DNA of 64,000 bases. It comes from PFL25 sp046260155 (GTDB lineage Bacteria > Chloroflexota > Anaerolineae > Anaerolineales > UBA4823). The translations under genes were made by a program, and so were the position numbers. The notes beneath the pieces are model-generated. The model made no database searches. It was not told the DNA's origin and saw only the letters and a list, made by a program, of their open reading frames with translations. Below are positions 44,762 through 53,320 of this stretch, in pieces (within the stretch, counting starts at the first letter, position 1; each line of letters opens with the position of its first letter). Location of the stretch: contig JBJYXV010000020.1 in the NCBI GenBank assembly GCA_046260155.1, positions 13,972 to 77,971 of the forward strand, read 5' to 3'.

Positions 44762-45670
44762 ATGATAAACACACCAATTGTTGAAGTGCATGGAGTACGA
44801 AAAAAATTTGGGGCAATAGTTGCTGTAAATGATGTCACGTTCAACTTGGGGAAAGGTGAAATTTTTGGATTGTTGGGGCCTAATGGTGCGGGTAAGACGA
44901 CTATCCTGCGTTTGATCTTGGATATCTTTAAACCCGATAAGGGGGCGATCGCTGTAATGGGCGGGGCGATGAACGAAAGAAAATTAGCCAGGATCGGCTA
45001 CATGCCTGAAGAGCGTGGACTTTATCAGGATGTTAACCTCGAGAAATGTTTGATTTACCTGGCAACTTTAAAACGGGTTCCAAAAAGTGAGGCCAGGATC
45101 AGGGTCTCAAATTACCTGGAGCGGTTTGATTTAAGTGCTTACAGACGGAAACCAGTCAAGCAGCTCAGTAAAGGCATGCAGCAAAAGGCACAAATAATCG
45201 CCACGCTGGTTCACGAACCTGAGCTGGTGATCGTTGATGAACCCTTCAGCGGCCTGGATCCGGTAAACACGAAGATGGTTAAAGATCTTCTTGAAGACCT
45301 GCGTGATAGGGGGGTGGCAATTATCATGTCCACGCACCAGATGCACCAGGTAGAAGAATTATGCGACCGGATATTGCTGGTTGACCATGGACAGGCATTA
45401 CTGTATGGAGAGATCGGGGTAATCCGCAATCAGTATGCTGGAAATTCGATTTTCATTCGTACGAGGGATGCATTGCCAGATCTGGATGGAGTCACCGATA
45501 TTGAAGTTCACAATGCAGCGCAACGATTAACGTTCTCAGAAGGCACAAATCCAGAGGATATTCTTAGGCAGTTGATTGCCGCCAATATCCAGGTTGAATG
45601 GTTTGAGGTCGCTGTACCGACCCTGGATGAGATATTTATTCAGGTGGTCAAAGATCCCGAGGTTAAATAA
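44762..45670 (+). CDS. ABC transporter ATP-binding protein (NatA-type)
   Basis: This is the ATPase subunit of an ABC-2 exporter. Walker A is LLGPNGAGKTT, the signature is QLSKGMQQKAQI, and Walker B is LVIVDEPFSGLDP. A C-terminal DUF4162 domain ends the protein. The ATG at 44762 is preferred, with GGGTGA about eight bases upstream; the in-frame GTG at 44750 overlaps that site. TATAAT at 44727-44732 is a likely -10 box. Its stop overlaps the ATG of the first permease by one base, so the three genes form one operon. The substrate may be sodium or a small molecule; it is unknown. Confidence 0.9.
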   Translation: MINTPIVEVHGVRKKFGAIVAVNDVTFNLGKGEIFGLLGPNGAGKTTILRLILDIFKPDKGAIAVMGGAMNERKLARIGYMPEERGLYQDVNLEKCLIYLATLKRVPKSEARIRVSNYLERFDLSAYRRKPVKQLSKGMQQKAQIIATLVHEPELVIVDEPFSGLDPVNTKMVKDLLEDLRDRGVAIIMSTHQMHQVEELCDRILLVDHGQALLYGEIGVIRNQYAGNSIFIRTRDALPDLDGVTDIEVHNAAQRLTFSEGTNPEDILRQLIAANIQVEWFEVAVPTLDEIFIQVVKDPEVK

Positions 45671-46878
45671 TGGATCTAATTTGGCAGGTAATAACATTTG
45701 AGTATACCCGGCACGTATTCCGCAAACGCTTCTTGTTTGCCTTGCTCAGCCTGCCATTATTCATACTGGTGATGGGGTTTGTCATTTTCTTGTTAGTCCG
45801 TTCGGAATTCAAATTGGAACCCATCGGTTATGTTGATTATTCAGGCTTACTCACGGGACCCGATGCTATCGAAAGTGGTGAGAACTGGTTTCTTTTGAGA
45901 CGATTTATGAGCGAAGAAGATGCGCAGGAGGCTTTGGATTCTGAAGAGATTCAGGCTTACTATGTGCTCAGTCCAGATTACCTCGTTTCCAGGAAGACAA
46001 AATTAATTGCTTTGGAAGAACCGAGCGGCTTGGCGACCAGCCAATTCACGCAGCTGGTGCGTGCGAATCTACTTTCACACTTTCCAGCGCAGATTACCCA
46101 ACGTTTGTCACAGGGCAACCAATTGGTCGTTCAGTCGCTGGATGGTTCACGTGAGTTCGTTCAAGGGGATTGGTTAGGATTCGTGTTGCCGTTCATCGTT
46201 GGGTTTGTATTCTTAATTGCCGTCTTTGCCACATCCGGTTATTTGTTGCAAGCAGTCGTCGAAGAGAAAGAAAACCGTACCATGGAGCTTTTAGTCACCG
46301 CGGTATCACCCAATAAACTGATAGCAGGCAAGATCATCGGTATTATCGCGGTGGGGTGGACCCAGCTACTCGTTTGGTTTGGGATGGTCGTTTTGTTAGC
46401 AATAGTAGGTGGTTTCTTCTTCGATTTGCCGGAGTGGATTTCATTTTCAGCCAGCTATCTGGTATTGGCAGTGCTCCTATTTATCCCTGCTTTCATTATG
46501 CTGGCCGCACTGATGGTTGCGGTCGGAGCAACGTTAACCGATGCTCAGGAGGCACAGCAGGTGACCAGCCTGTTCACAATTCCGCTGTTTCTCCCGTTTT
46601 GGTTTGCAGTGACCCTGATCAATCACCCCAACGGTCCGGTAGCTGTAGGATTGAGTTTCTTCCCTTTCACCGCCCCTATCACTCTTGCTATCCGGGCAGG
46701 TTTTGCATCCATTCCCACCTGCCAACTGGCACTCAGCCTGTCAGCTTTAATCCTTTTTGCCCTTGCTGCGGTTTGGTTTGCAGGTAGAGCTTTCCGCCTT
46801 GGAATGCTGCGCTATGGTCAGCGTGTACTATGGCGAGAGTTCCTTGGTATCAATGCCAAGGGTGATTCCCAGCCATGA
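45670..46878 (+). CDS. ABC-2 type permease (NatB-like), first copy
   Basis: This 402-residue permease has an N-terminal helix (residues 20-45) and a large extracytoplasmic domain of about 130 residues. A cluster of five to six helices follows from about residue 170. VVEEKENRTMELLVTAVSPNKLIAGKIIG is the conserved cytoplasmic loop of the ABC-2/NatB family. It pairs with the adjoining ATPase and the next permease. Its end overlaps the next start by four bases. The two permeases are similar to each other, so a heterodimeric channel is likely. Confidence 0.88.
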   Translation: MDLIWQVITFEYTRHVFRKRFLFALLSLPLFILVMGFVIFLLVRSEFKLEPIGYVDYSGLLTGPDAIESGENWFLLRRFMSEEDAQEALDSEEIQAYYVLSPDYLVSRKTKLIALEEPSGLATSQFTQLVRANLLSHFPAQITQRLSQGNQLVVQSLDGSREFVQGDWLGFVLPFIVGFVFLIAVFATSGYLLQAVVEEKENRTMELLVTAVSPNKLIAGKIIGIIAVGWTQLLVWFGMVVLLAIVGGFFFDLPEWISFSASYLVLAVLLFIPAFIMLAALMVAVGATLTDAQEAQQVTSLFTIPLFLPFWFAVTLINHPNGPVAVGLSFFPFTAPITLAIRAGFASIPTCQLALSLSALILFALAAVWFAGRAFRLGMLRYGQRVLWREFLGINAKGDSQP

Positions 46879-48107
46879 ACACCTGGCTTGTTTTTCGCCA
46901 AGAAATCGTTAATACGGTTACCAGGCGTTCTTTCCTTTTGACCGCTTTTGGCATCCCTTTGTTTTCGGCATTAGTTTTCGGAGCAGTTTCGCTGCTCAAT
47001 CGGTCCGCACCAGGTGCGGTCTCAGCAATAATGAATCCAGTACAGCCGGGCACAGGAGTACCGGAAGGTTTTGTCGATTTCAGTGGCTTGATCGAAATCA
47101 TCCCCGAGAACATAACAGAGCATGACCTGCGCAGATTCCCGGACGTGGAATCTGCAAAACTGGCTCTCATCCACGGAGAGATCGGTGGCTTCTACGTTAT
47201 TCCAGCCGATTACCTGGAGCACGGGCAGATCCAATTTACCAGTGGGGCGATAAACCCGATGGATGCCCTGAACAAGGGATCCATCATTGACAGGGTGGTG
47301 GAGCTCAATTTGCTGGCGGGCGATTCTCATCTCGCAGCGATGGTTACAAATCCTTTTGCTTTACAGGTGATGATCCTAAATCCATCTACCCGGTTATCAG
47401 AGGAAACGCCAATGGCATTCTTCATCCCGTATATTGTGATGTTGCTCTATTACATGCTGATTTTGATGTCGGCGGGATTCTTGGTCAGCAGTATTAATAA
47501 GGAAAGGGAGAGCCGGGTTCTGGAGATCATCCTGGTGGCGATCACACCACGGGAGCTTTTGTCGGGTAAGTTTATCGGCCTGGGATTGATCGGACTGCTG
47601 GTAAATTTGTTATGGGTTGGTACAGCTTATATACTATTGGTCGTGAGCGGAACAACCTTCCAGGTCCCCGATGAGTTTCAATTAGCTCCTTACATCTTGC
47701 TGTGGGGTGTGGTTTATTTCCTGCTTGGTTATGCAGTTTACGGCAGCCTGATGGGTGCGGTGGGAGCTTTGGTTCCCAATTTGAGAGAGACATCCCAAGC
47801 GACGATGGTAGTAATCCTGCCGATGATCATTCCATTGATGTTTGTGAGTCTGTTGATCCAACAACCAGATGGTCTCTTGGCAATTGGACTGAGTTTATTT
47901 CCATTGACTTCCCCGGTGACAATGATGCTGCGCCTGTCTATCAGCTCGGTTCCGGTGTGGCAATTATTTCTCTCGGTTGTGCTTCTGCTGCTGACTGCGG
48001 TGGTAATCCTGCGTGTTGTAGCGAGGATGTTCCAGGCGCAGAACATGCTTTCTGGACAGCCGATGAGCCTGAAATATATCGTTCAACTGATGCTTGGCAG
48101 AGTTTAA
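46875..48107 (+). CDS. ABC-2 type permease (NatB-like), second copy
   Basis: This 410-residue permease has the same layout as the preceding one: an N-terminal helix, a long outer domain (about 45-180), then about six helices. The loop SINKERESRVLEIILVAITPRELLSGKFIG matches the family signature and its paralogue. Translational coupling through the four-base overlap supports a single complex of one ATPase with two different permeases. Related NatAB systems export sodium or peptides. The specificity is not known. Confidence 0.87.
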   Translation: MNTWLVFRQEIVNTVTRRSFLLTAFGIPLFSALVFGAVSLLNRSAPGAVSAIMNPVQPGTGVPEGFVDFSGLIEIIPENITEHDLRRFPDVESAKLALIHGEIGGFYVIPADYLEHGQIQFTSGAINPMDALNKGSIIDRVVELNLLAGDSHLAAMVTNPFALQVMILNPSTRLSEETPMAFFIPYIVMLLYYMLILMSAGFLVSSINKERESRVLEIILVAITPRELLSGKFIGLGLIGLLVNLLWVGTAYILLVVSGTTFQVPDEFQLAPYILLWGVVYFLLGYAVYGSLMGAVGALVPNLRETSQATMVVILPMIIPLMFVSLLIQQPDGLLAIGLSLFPLTSPVTMMLRLSISSVPVWQLFLSVVLLLLTAVVILRVVARMFQAQNMLSGQPMSLKYIVQLMLGRV

Positions 48108-48236
48108 AATCTGACCCATCAGTGGGAATATGATCCATGATCGAGCAATTGGTATTGAATGAGCTCAAAGTGCAGCATCAAGCTTCCAGGGAAAGCTCCA
48201 TTCCATAAATTATAAATTATATACGGAGGCGGGGAC

Positions 48237-49493
48237 TTAAGGGTTCGCTGCAACGTATTCCAGGGCATATTCTGCGTCCTGGTAGAAAGGATTTTCCTGC
48301 AAGGCAGCTTGAAAGTCGCTGATAGCAGCAGGCGTATCCCCGGAGCGGTACTTCCCCCAACCGCGCCAGAGTAAGGTTTCCTCGGAATTTGGGGTGCGCT
48401 GCAGGGCATATTCTGTTAACACCAGCAGGTCGTCATTGCGCCCAGCGAAGAAATAAGCGAAAAATGGACCGAACTGGTAGCGCAGCATGCGTTGTGGGAG
48501 TCCAATTTGCCGGGCGGTATCGTAAGCCTGGGCTGCTTCCTGGTAGCGTTCGAAATACACCAGGTTGCTGCCCAAATTAAACCAGGTAAAAGCATTCTGC
48601 GGATCGGATTCGGTTTGAGATTTGGCCAGCTCAAGGGCATGCTCGCGATTTAAATCTGGATCCCATTGCTCCCCAAGGATGGATTCGACCAGCGCAGTCT
48701 GATCTGGTCGGTATACGAGCAGGTAGACATAATTAAAAGCCTGCCAGTTTTCAAGAACGGATTGGTAAGGGACATTCAGATCTGGATTGCGGAATGTATC
48801 CTGGGCGATAAACGTTTGGGAGGCATCATCGTACCCGGTCAGCAGCAGGTAATGCCCAGCCCAGCGATCATCATTTGGCCAATATCCTTCGTCGAGCAGA
48901 TCACCCTCTTCAATCATCACGGGGAGACCTGCAGCCAGGAATTCCTTCAAGATATCGATATCACCACCGACCCGGTATTCGGCATTCAACCACCCCACCT
49001 GCGTGCGTACGAAGTATGTAAGTTCTTCGACATTGACATTTCGATCACCTGTTTCTGGTTTCAGCAGATCGGAGATGTCCGTCTGGTTTCCACCCCAGTT
49101 GTGTGTATTAAGATAAAGGGAAAGCGTGGCAGGACCACAGTTATTTGGTGTTTGTTTTTCCCAGGCTGGTGAACCTAAATTCACAAATTCTGGCAAAGCA
49201 GTAGGTAGTGGCGTCAGGGTTGCGGTGGGCCCTGGTGTTGATGTTGCTGCCGGAAGCTCGGTTGGGTGATTTGTTGGGATTTGTGACGGCGGGGAGGTAA
49301 CAACAGCCACGGGTTGCGGCAGAGGGGTAGGCATCTGGCCCACGGGGTTAATCACGTTCCGGAGGTAGGTCTTTGCAATATCCAGTCTCCAACTTAAACG
49401 CAGGTTGATCGCGGGGACCTGGTAAAGCGATACCCCGAGGATGAGCAGGATAACGGTAAGCGCACTTAGTTTCACCAGTACTGATTTCGACAT
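48237..49493 (-). CDS. membrane-anchored C39-like peptidase domain with C-terminal TPR
   Basis: The 418-residue protein has an N-terminal hydrophobic helix (about 8-25), a Pro/Thr/Ser linker (about 50-105), a papain-like C39_2-type domain and a TPR-like C-terminus. The likely catalytic Cys119 lies in PNNCGPATLSLYL and His214 in AGHYLLLTGYD, with Asp in FIAQDTFRNPD. It is not part of a bacteriocin exporter: no ATPase domain follows. The last ~150 residues are helical repeats (AAQAYDTARQIGLP, AAISDFQAALQENP). TAAAAT lies seven bases before the ATG, so it may be leaderless. The substrate is unknown. Confidence 0.82.
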   Translation of the reverse strand: MSKSVLVKLSALTVILLILGVSLYQVPAINLRLSWRLDIAKTYLRNVINPVGQMPTPLPQPVAVVTSPPSQIPTNHPTELPAATSTPGPTATLTPLPTALPEFVNLGSPAWEKQTPNNCGPATLSLYLNTHNWGGNQTDISDLLKPETGDRNVNVEELTYFVRTQVGWLNAEYRVGGDIDILKEFLAAGLPVMIEEGDLLDEGYWPNDDRWAGHYLLLTGYDDASQTFIAQDTFRNPDLNVPYQSVLENWQAFNYVYLLVYRPDQTALVESILGEQWDPDLNREHALELAKSQTESDPQNAFTWFNLGSNLVYFERYQEAAQAYDTARQIGLPQRMLRYQFGPFFAYFFAGRNDDLLVLTEYALQRTPNSEETLLWRGWGKYRSGDTPAAISDFQAALQENPFYQDAEYALEYVAANP

Positions 49494-49500
49494 GTGCGGA

Positions 49501-49506
49501 ATTTTA
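49501..49506 (-). promoter_or_regulatory. -10 box of the C39-TPR gene, predicted leaderless start
   Basis: The minus strand reads TAAAAT, TCCGCAC (7 bases), then the ATG at 49493. No good -35 was seen. Confidence 0.5.
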
Positions 49507-49592
49507 ACACTAGAATATTAATGGCTGATGAAATCAGCATATTCATGATATAAATTCCCCCTGCATCTTGAAAACCAGCGCATGACTTGAAA

Positions 49593-49620
49593 TTGAGGAT
49601 ACCAGCATCCCTGATATAAT
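49593..49620 (+). promoter_or_regulatory. promoter of miaB, leaderless
   Basis: TTGAGG (49593-49598), 16 bases, TATAAT (49615-49620), then ACTGGAC (7 bases) and the ATG at 49628. Confidence 0.7.
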
Positions 49621-49627
49621 ACTGGAC

Positions 49628-51001
49628 ATGAAATATCATATTTGGACCGAAGGCTGCCAGATGAACGTAGCTGATTCCCAAAGGGTGGGGTCGGCTCTGG
49701 AGAGTTTGGGTTATCAAATGACGGAAATTCCAGCAGAAGCTGATGTCCTTATATTAAATACCTGTGTTGTGCGCCAGAGCGCCGAAGATAAAGCGGTTGG
49801 TCGGTTGTCTTCCCTCAAGCCATTGAAAGACCGCAACCCCAACCTGGTGATTAATTTAATGGGCTGTCTGGTGGGTGTGAAAGGAAGCCAGCAGCTGCAG
49901 AAGCGATTCCCCTTTGTGGATGTATTTTCGCCACCCTCCGATCCGGGCCCATTGATTTCCCACCTGACACAAGTCCAACTGCGTGAACAGGAAAAGCGCC
50001 AGACAGATCAGCGTTTTGCTTATATGGATGGCGATCTGATCTTGCCTGCTCACGAGCGCAACCAATTGGTTTCTGCTTTCGTGCCCATCGTTTTGGGATG
50101 TTCGCATGCCTGTACGTTCTGTATCATCCCGTACAGGCGGGGAGTCGAGCGCAGTCGTCCTGAGAAGGAGATCATTTCTGAGGTTCATTCCCTGGTTGGG
50201 CAAGGAGTTAAGGAGATCACACTGTTGGGTCAGATCGTGGATCGATACGGGAAAGATATCCCTGGAGGATCAAACCTGGCCCAGCTTTTAAAACAGATTA
50301 ACGAGATTGAGGGATTGGAGCGCATCCGCTTTTTAACCTCGCATCCAAACTGGATGACAGATGAGCTGCTGGATGCGGTTGCCGGACTACCGAAGGTCAT
50401 GCCCCACATCGAGGTACCGGTCCAGGCAGGTGATGACCGGGTTTTAGAAGATATGCGGCGCGGCTATACCTCCGCCCAATACAGGGGATTAGTGGAAAAA
50501 ATTCGCCAGCGTCTCAACGGTGATTTTCCATCTGTGTCGATCGCTACCGATATTATTGTTGGTTTTCCAGGGGAGAGCAGGAAACAGTTTCAACGCACTT
50601 ATGATATTTTGGCCGAGTTGAAATTGGACGTGGCGCACCTGGCCCGGTACTCGACTCGTGCAGGTACCGTGGCTGACCGCCGGCTACAGGATGATGTCAG
50701 CGATGGAGAAAAATGGGATCGATTCCGGGCTCTTGAAGAACTTCAGGAAAATATTGCAGCTGAGATCAATCGCACTTATCTCGGACAGATGGTTGATGTA
50801 CTCTTTGAGGAAGAGGTGCGCGGTCGTTGGAAGGGACGCACCACAACAAATAAGCTGGTTTTCGTTGAATCCGATCGATCTTTACTGGGACAGGTATTAC
50901 CGGTCACGATCACCTGGGCTGGTCCTTGGTCGATGCAGGGTACCATTATGAAGCAACAATCAACGCCAATTTCCCTGGGACTGCTTCAGCACTCAGCTTG
51001 A
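49628..51001 (+). CDS. miaB: tRNA-2-methylthio-N6-dimethylallyladenosine synthase MiaB
   Basis: The 457-residue radical SAM enzyme adds the methylthio group to i6A37 in tRNA. The N-terminal UPF0004 domain has TEGCQMNVADSQRV and LNTCVVRQSAEDKA. The radical SAM cluster is C158, C162 and C165 in GCSHACTFCIIPY. A TRAM domain ends the protein. GCQMN and RGVERSRP are MiaB-type, distinguishing it from rimO in this window. No ribosome site precedes the ATG; the TATAAT is seven bases away, so it should be leaderless. It diverges from the C39 gene. Confidence 0.93.
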   Translation: MKYHIWTEGCQMNVADSQRVGSALESLGYQMTEIPAEADVLILNTCVVRQSAEDKAVGRLSSLKPLKDRNPNLVINLMGCLVGVKGSQQLQKRFPFVDVFSPPSDPGPLISHLTQVQLREQEKRQTDQRFAYMDGDLILPAHERNQLVSAFVPIVLGCSHACTFCIIPYRRGVERSRPEKEIISEVHSLVGQGVKEITLLGQIVDRYGKDIPGGSNLAQLLKQINEIEGLERIRFLTSHPNWMTDELLDAVAGLPKVMPHIEVPVQAGDDRVLEDMRRGYTSAQYRGLVEKIRQRLNGDFPSVSIATDIIVGFPGESRKQFQRTYDILAELKLDVAHLARYSTRAGTVADRRLQDDVSDGEKWDRFRALEELQENIAAEINRTYLGQMVDVLFEEEVRGRWKGRTTTNKLVFVESDRSLLGQVLPVTITWAGPWSMQGTIMKQQSTPISLGLLQHSA

Positions 51002-51079
51002 AGTGGGTTCCTCCCAATCTTGCCCAGCCGAGAAATCTGAATTTGATAGGAAGTCCCGAATTTATCATTATTCTCATTC

Positions 51080-51108
51080 TTGACACGCGCAAACAGGGAA
51101 AGTATATT
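51080..51108 (+). promoter_or_regulatory. sigma-70-type promoter of the NBR1-Ig lipoprotein genes
   Basis: TTGACA (51080-51085), 17 bases, TATATT (51103-51108). The start is predicted near 51115, leaving about 46 bases before the ATG at 51161. An alternative TTG start codon at 51080 would lie inside the -35. Confidence 0.82.
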
Positions 51109-51160
51109 ACCTTTAGTCAGGTTTCAGCCTCGAAATTTGTCCTGTGATTGGGAAATCATC

Positions 51161-52312
51161 ATGCAGATTACCCGTAAATTCCGCTTTGCTTTACCGATCT
51201 TCGTGCTTCTCCTGGCCAGTTTAGCCTGTAATTTTCCAAGGGAGGGCACGCCAACTCCCTCTGGCCCGGAATTGCTGAAAACTTACGCAGCTCAAACTAT
51301 CCAAGCCCAGCTCACACTGGTAGCAACCGGTATCCAGCCCACGTTTACACAGGGCGGAACATTACCAACCATTACACCTTCCCCAAGCTTGGCGCCCACT
51401 TCAGCAGCCGCCGCAACCTCTACCCCTACCACGACTGAAGGTGTGTGTGACCAGGCCGGTTTTGAGAAAGATGTGACCATTCCTGATAACACAATCATAG
51501 GTGCGGGGCAGGAATTTACCAAGACGTGGAGATTGCGGAATGATGGCACCTGCACCTGGAATTCGGGTTACGCAATCGTTTTTGACCATGGGGATGCGAT
51601 GGGCGGTCCTGCTTCAGCTGTGTTGACCGACCAGTTGATCGCTCCCGGTGAGACTGTTGACGTATCTTTAGATTTGACCGCACCTGAATCTCCCGGCACT
51701 TACCAGGGATACTATAAGCTGCGCAATCCTGCAGGACAGGAATTCGGGTTGGGGACGAGTCGTGATAAGAATTTCTGGGTAAAGATTAAAATCGCGCCTG
51801 AGAGTGGCCTGACTTATGATTTTAATATCCAGGCGAAGAATGCTGCCTGGGTTGGTAGTGGTGGAGGCAATTCAGTAGAAGTTGCATTTGGGGGTGCGGA
51901 TGATAATCCAAATGGAGTCGCGAAATTAAAAGACGATTTCCGCCTGGAAAATGGGAAAACTTCAGGAGTGGCTTTGGTCACTGGTCCTATGGTGGTCGAA
52001 GATGGCAAGATTACCGGCACATTCCCGGCCTATACCGTCGCCCAAAAAGATCACTTTAAAGCGAAACTTGGTTTCCTCCAAAATTGCACTAATGGCCAGG
52101 TCTTGTTCCGGTTGAGCTTGAAACAAGGAGATACGGTGACTCAGCTTGAGCAGTGGCCGAAATCCTGTGATGGCAGCTTGATCCTCGTGGATGTGAATTT
52201 GTCAAGTTATGCAGGTCAGGAAGTTCGATTCATTTTGGATGTACTGGCAGACGGTCCTGCTGTCAACGATTTGGTTGTTTGGGGATCTGCTCGCATCGAG
52301 AGGGAAGAATAG
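51161..52312 (+). CDS. lipoprotein with NBR1-Ig-like domain (first of a tandem pair)
   Basis: The ATG at 51161 gives MQITRKFRFALPIFVLLLA and a lipobox LASLAC, so the protein is lipid-anchored on the outer face. A Thr/Pro/Ala linker follows to about residue 95. The NBR1-Ig-like domain (about 100-215) includes VTIPDNTIIGAGQEFTKTWR, NDGTCTWNSGYA and APESPGTYQGYYKLRN. The C-terminal ~160 residues form an extra beta-rich domain that I do not recognise (DFNIQAKNAAWVGSGG at its start). It has its own promoter and precedes a related lipoprotein by ten bases. The ligand is unknown. Confidence 0.85.
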   Translation: MQITRKFRFALPIFVLLLASLACNFPREGTPTPSGPELLKTYAAQTIQAQLTLVATGIQPTFTQGGTLPTITPSPSLAPTSAAAATSTPTTTEGVCDQAGFEKDVTIPDNTIIGAGQEFTKTWRLRNDGTCTWNSGYAIVFDHGDAMGGPASAVLTDQLIAPGETVDVSLDLTAPESPGTYQGYYKLRNPAGQEFGLGTSRDKNFWVKIKIAPESGLTYDFNIQAKNAAWVGSGGGNSVEVAFGGADDNPNGVAKLKDDFRLENGKTSGVALVTGPMVVEDGKITGTFPAYTVAQKDHFKAKLGFLQNCTNGQVLFRLSLKQGDTVTQLEQWPKSCDGSLILVDVNLSSYAGQEVRFILDVLADGPAVNDLVVWGSARIEREE

Positions 52313-52322
52313 AGGCGTACCC

Positions 52323-53312
52323 ATGCATACTGGATTAAAATTTGTCACATTTTGGCTCGGATTGAGCCTTCTATTTTCAGCCTGTTCATCTGCGGAGGGT
52401 GAAGCCAGTCCAACCCCGAATCCGGAAGCGGTCCTCACAGCTGCAGCACATACCGCTGAAGCTCAAATGACCGAACTTGCAGCGCCACAGCCGACGAATA
52501 CTTCTCCCTCGACTCCAGTGGATACTCAACCTGCTGACACCCCGGCTGCGCCTAATGCAACACCAGTCTTGCCTCAGGGTACCATGTCCCCAGCACCGAC
52601 CGCGGTAACAGGAGGGACAAACCTGGCAGAGTTTTGGGCGGATGTGACCATCCCCGACGGGACTGATTTTAATCCTGGAGAGGAATTCACCAAGATTTGG
52701 AAGCTGCGCAATTCAGGAACGAATACCTGGACGCCAGATTACAGCTTTGCGTTCTTTACAGGGGAGCAAATGTCTGCCCAGAATCAAGTATCTTTGGGTG
52801 CCAATGTGGTTTCTGGGGATACCGTGGATATAGCTGTTGACATGGTCGCTCCCGAGACGGGTGGGAATTACATGGGATATTGGAAAATGCGCGATCCGGC
52901 TGGAGAGTTTTTTGACTACGCGGTTTATGTGCAGATAGATGTGGTGGGTGGTTCACAACCTGCTGAAACCAGCGCACCGCCGCCTTCTGGATCAGGTAAG
53001 GTTTCAAGAGTATCTATTCAGGTGGATAATGCATCCCCTGAAGATTGTCCATATACATTTACATTCACAGCATCCTTCACTTTGGATCAACCCGCAACAG
53101 TGACCTATCGTATGGAAGCTGGAAGTGATACCCCTGGCTTCACTTTTAACCTGCCTGGTGATTTTACCGGTGTTTTTGATGCTGGCACTCATTCGGTGAC
53201 CTATTATCTGCAAATCGAGGATTCAGTAAATGGGTGGGCACAGTTTCATGTTCTGTCACCCAATGATGCAGTATCGAATCAAACGACTTTTTCATTATCC
53301 TGCGGGTCATAA
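52323..53312 (+). CDS. lipoprotein with NBR1-Ig-like domain (second of a tandem pair)
   Basis: The ATG at 52323, with GAGG upstream, gives MHTGLKFVTFWLGLSLLFSAC, a clean lipoprotein signal (329 residues total). The longer frame from 52209 overlaps the upstream gene and is rejected. The NBR1-Ig-like part carries DVTIPDGTDFNPGEEFTKIW, NSGTNTWTPDYSF and APETGGNYMGYWKMRDPAG. A second beta-sandwich follows (VSIQVDNASPEDCPYTFTF to the end). It is transcribed with the preceding gene. Together they look like a two-part surface binding system without known partner. Confidence 0.85.
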   Translation: MHTGLKFVTFWLGLSLLFSACSSAEGEASPTPNPEAVLTAAAHTAEAQMTELAAPQPTNTSPSTPVDTQPADTPAAPNATPVLPQGTMSPAPTAVTGGTNLAEFWADVTIPDGTDFNPGEEFTKIWKLRNSGTNTWTPDYSFAFFTGEQMSAQNQVSLGANVVSGDTVDIAVDMVAPETGGNYMGYWKMRDPAGEFFDYAVYVQIDVVGGSQPAETSAPPPSGSGKVSRVSIQVDNASPEDCPYTFTFTASFTLDQPATVTYRMEAGSDTPGFTFNLPGDFTGVFDAGTHSVTYYLQIEDSVNGWAQFHVLSPNDAVSNQTTFSLSCGS

Positions 53313-53320
53313 AATAATTC

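Noticed and set aside
48666..49172. 168-residue plus-strand frame
   Set aside because: Antisense to the C39-TPR gene, whose catalytic motifs are clear.
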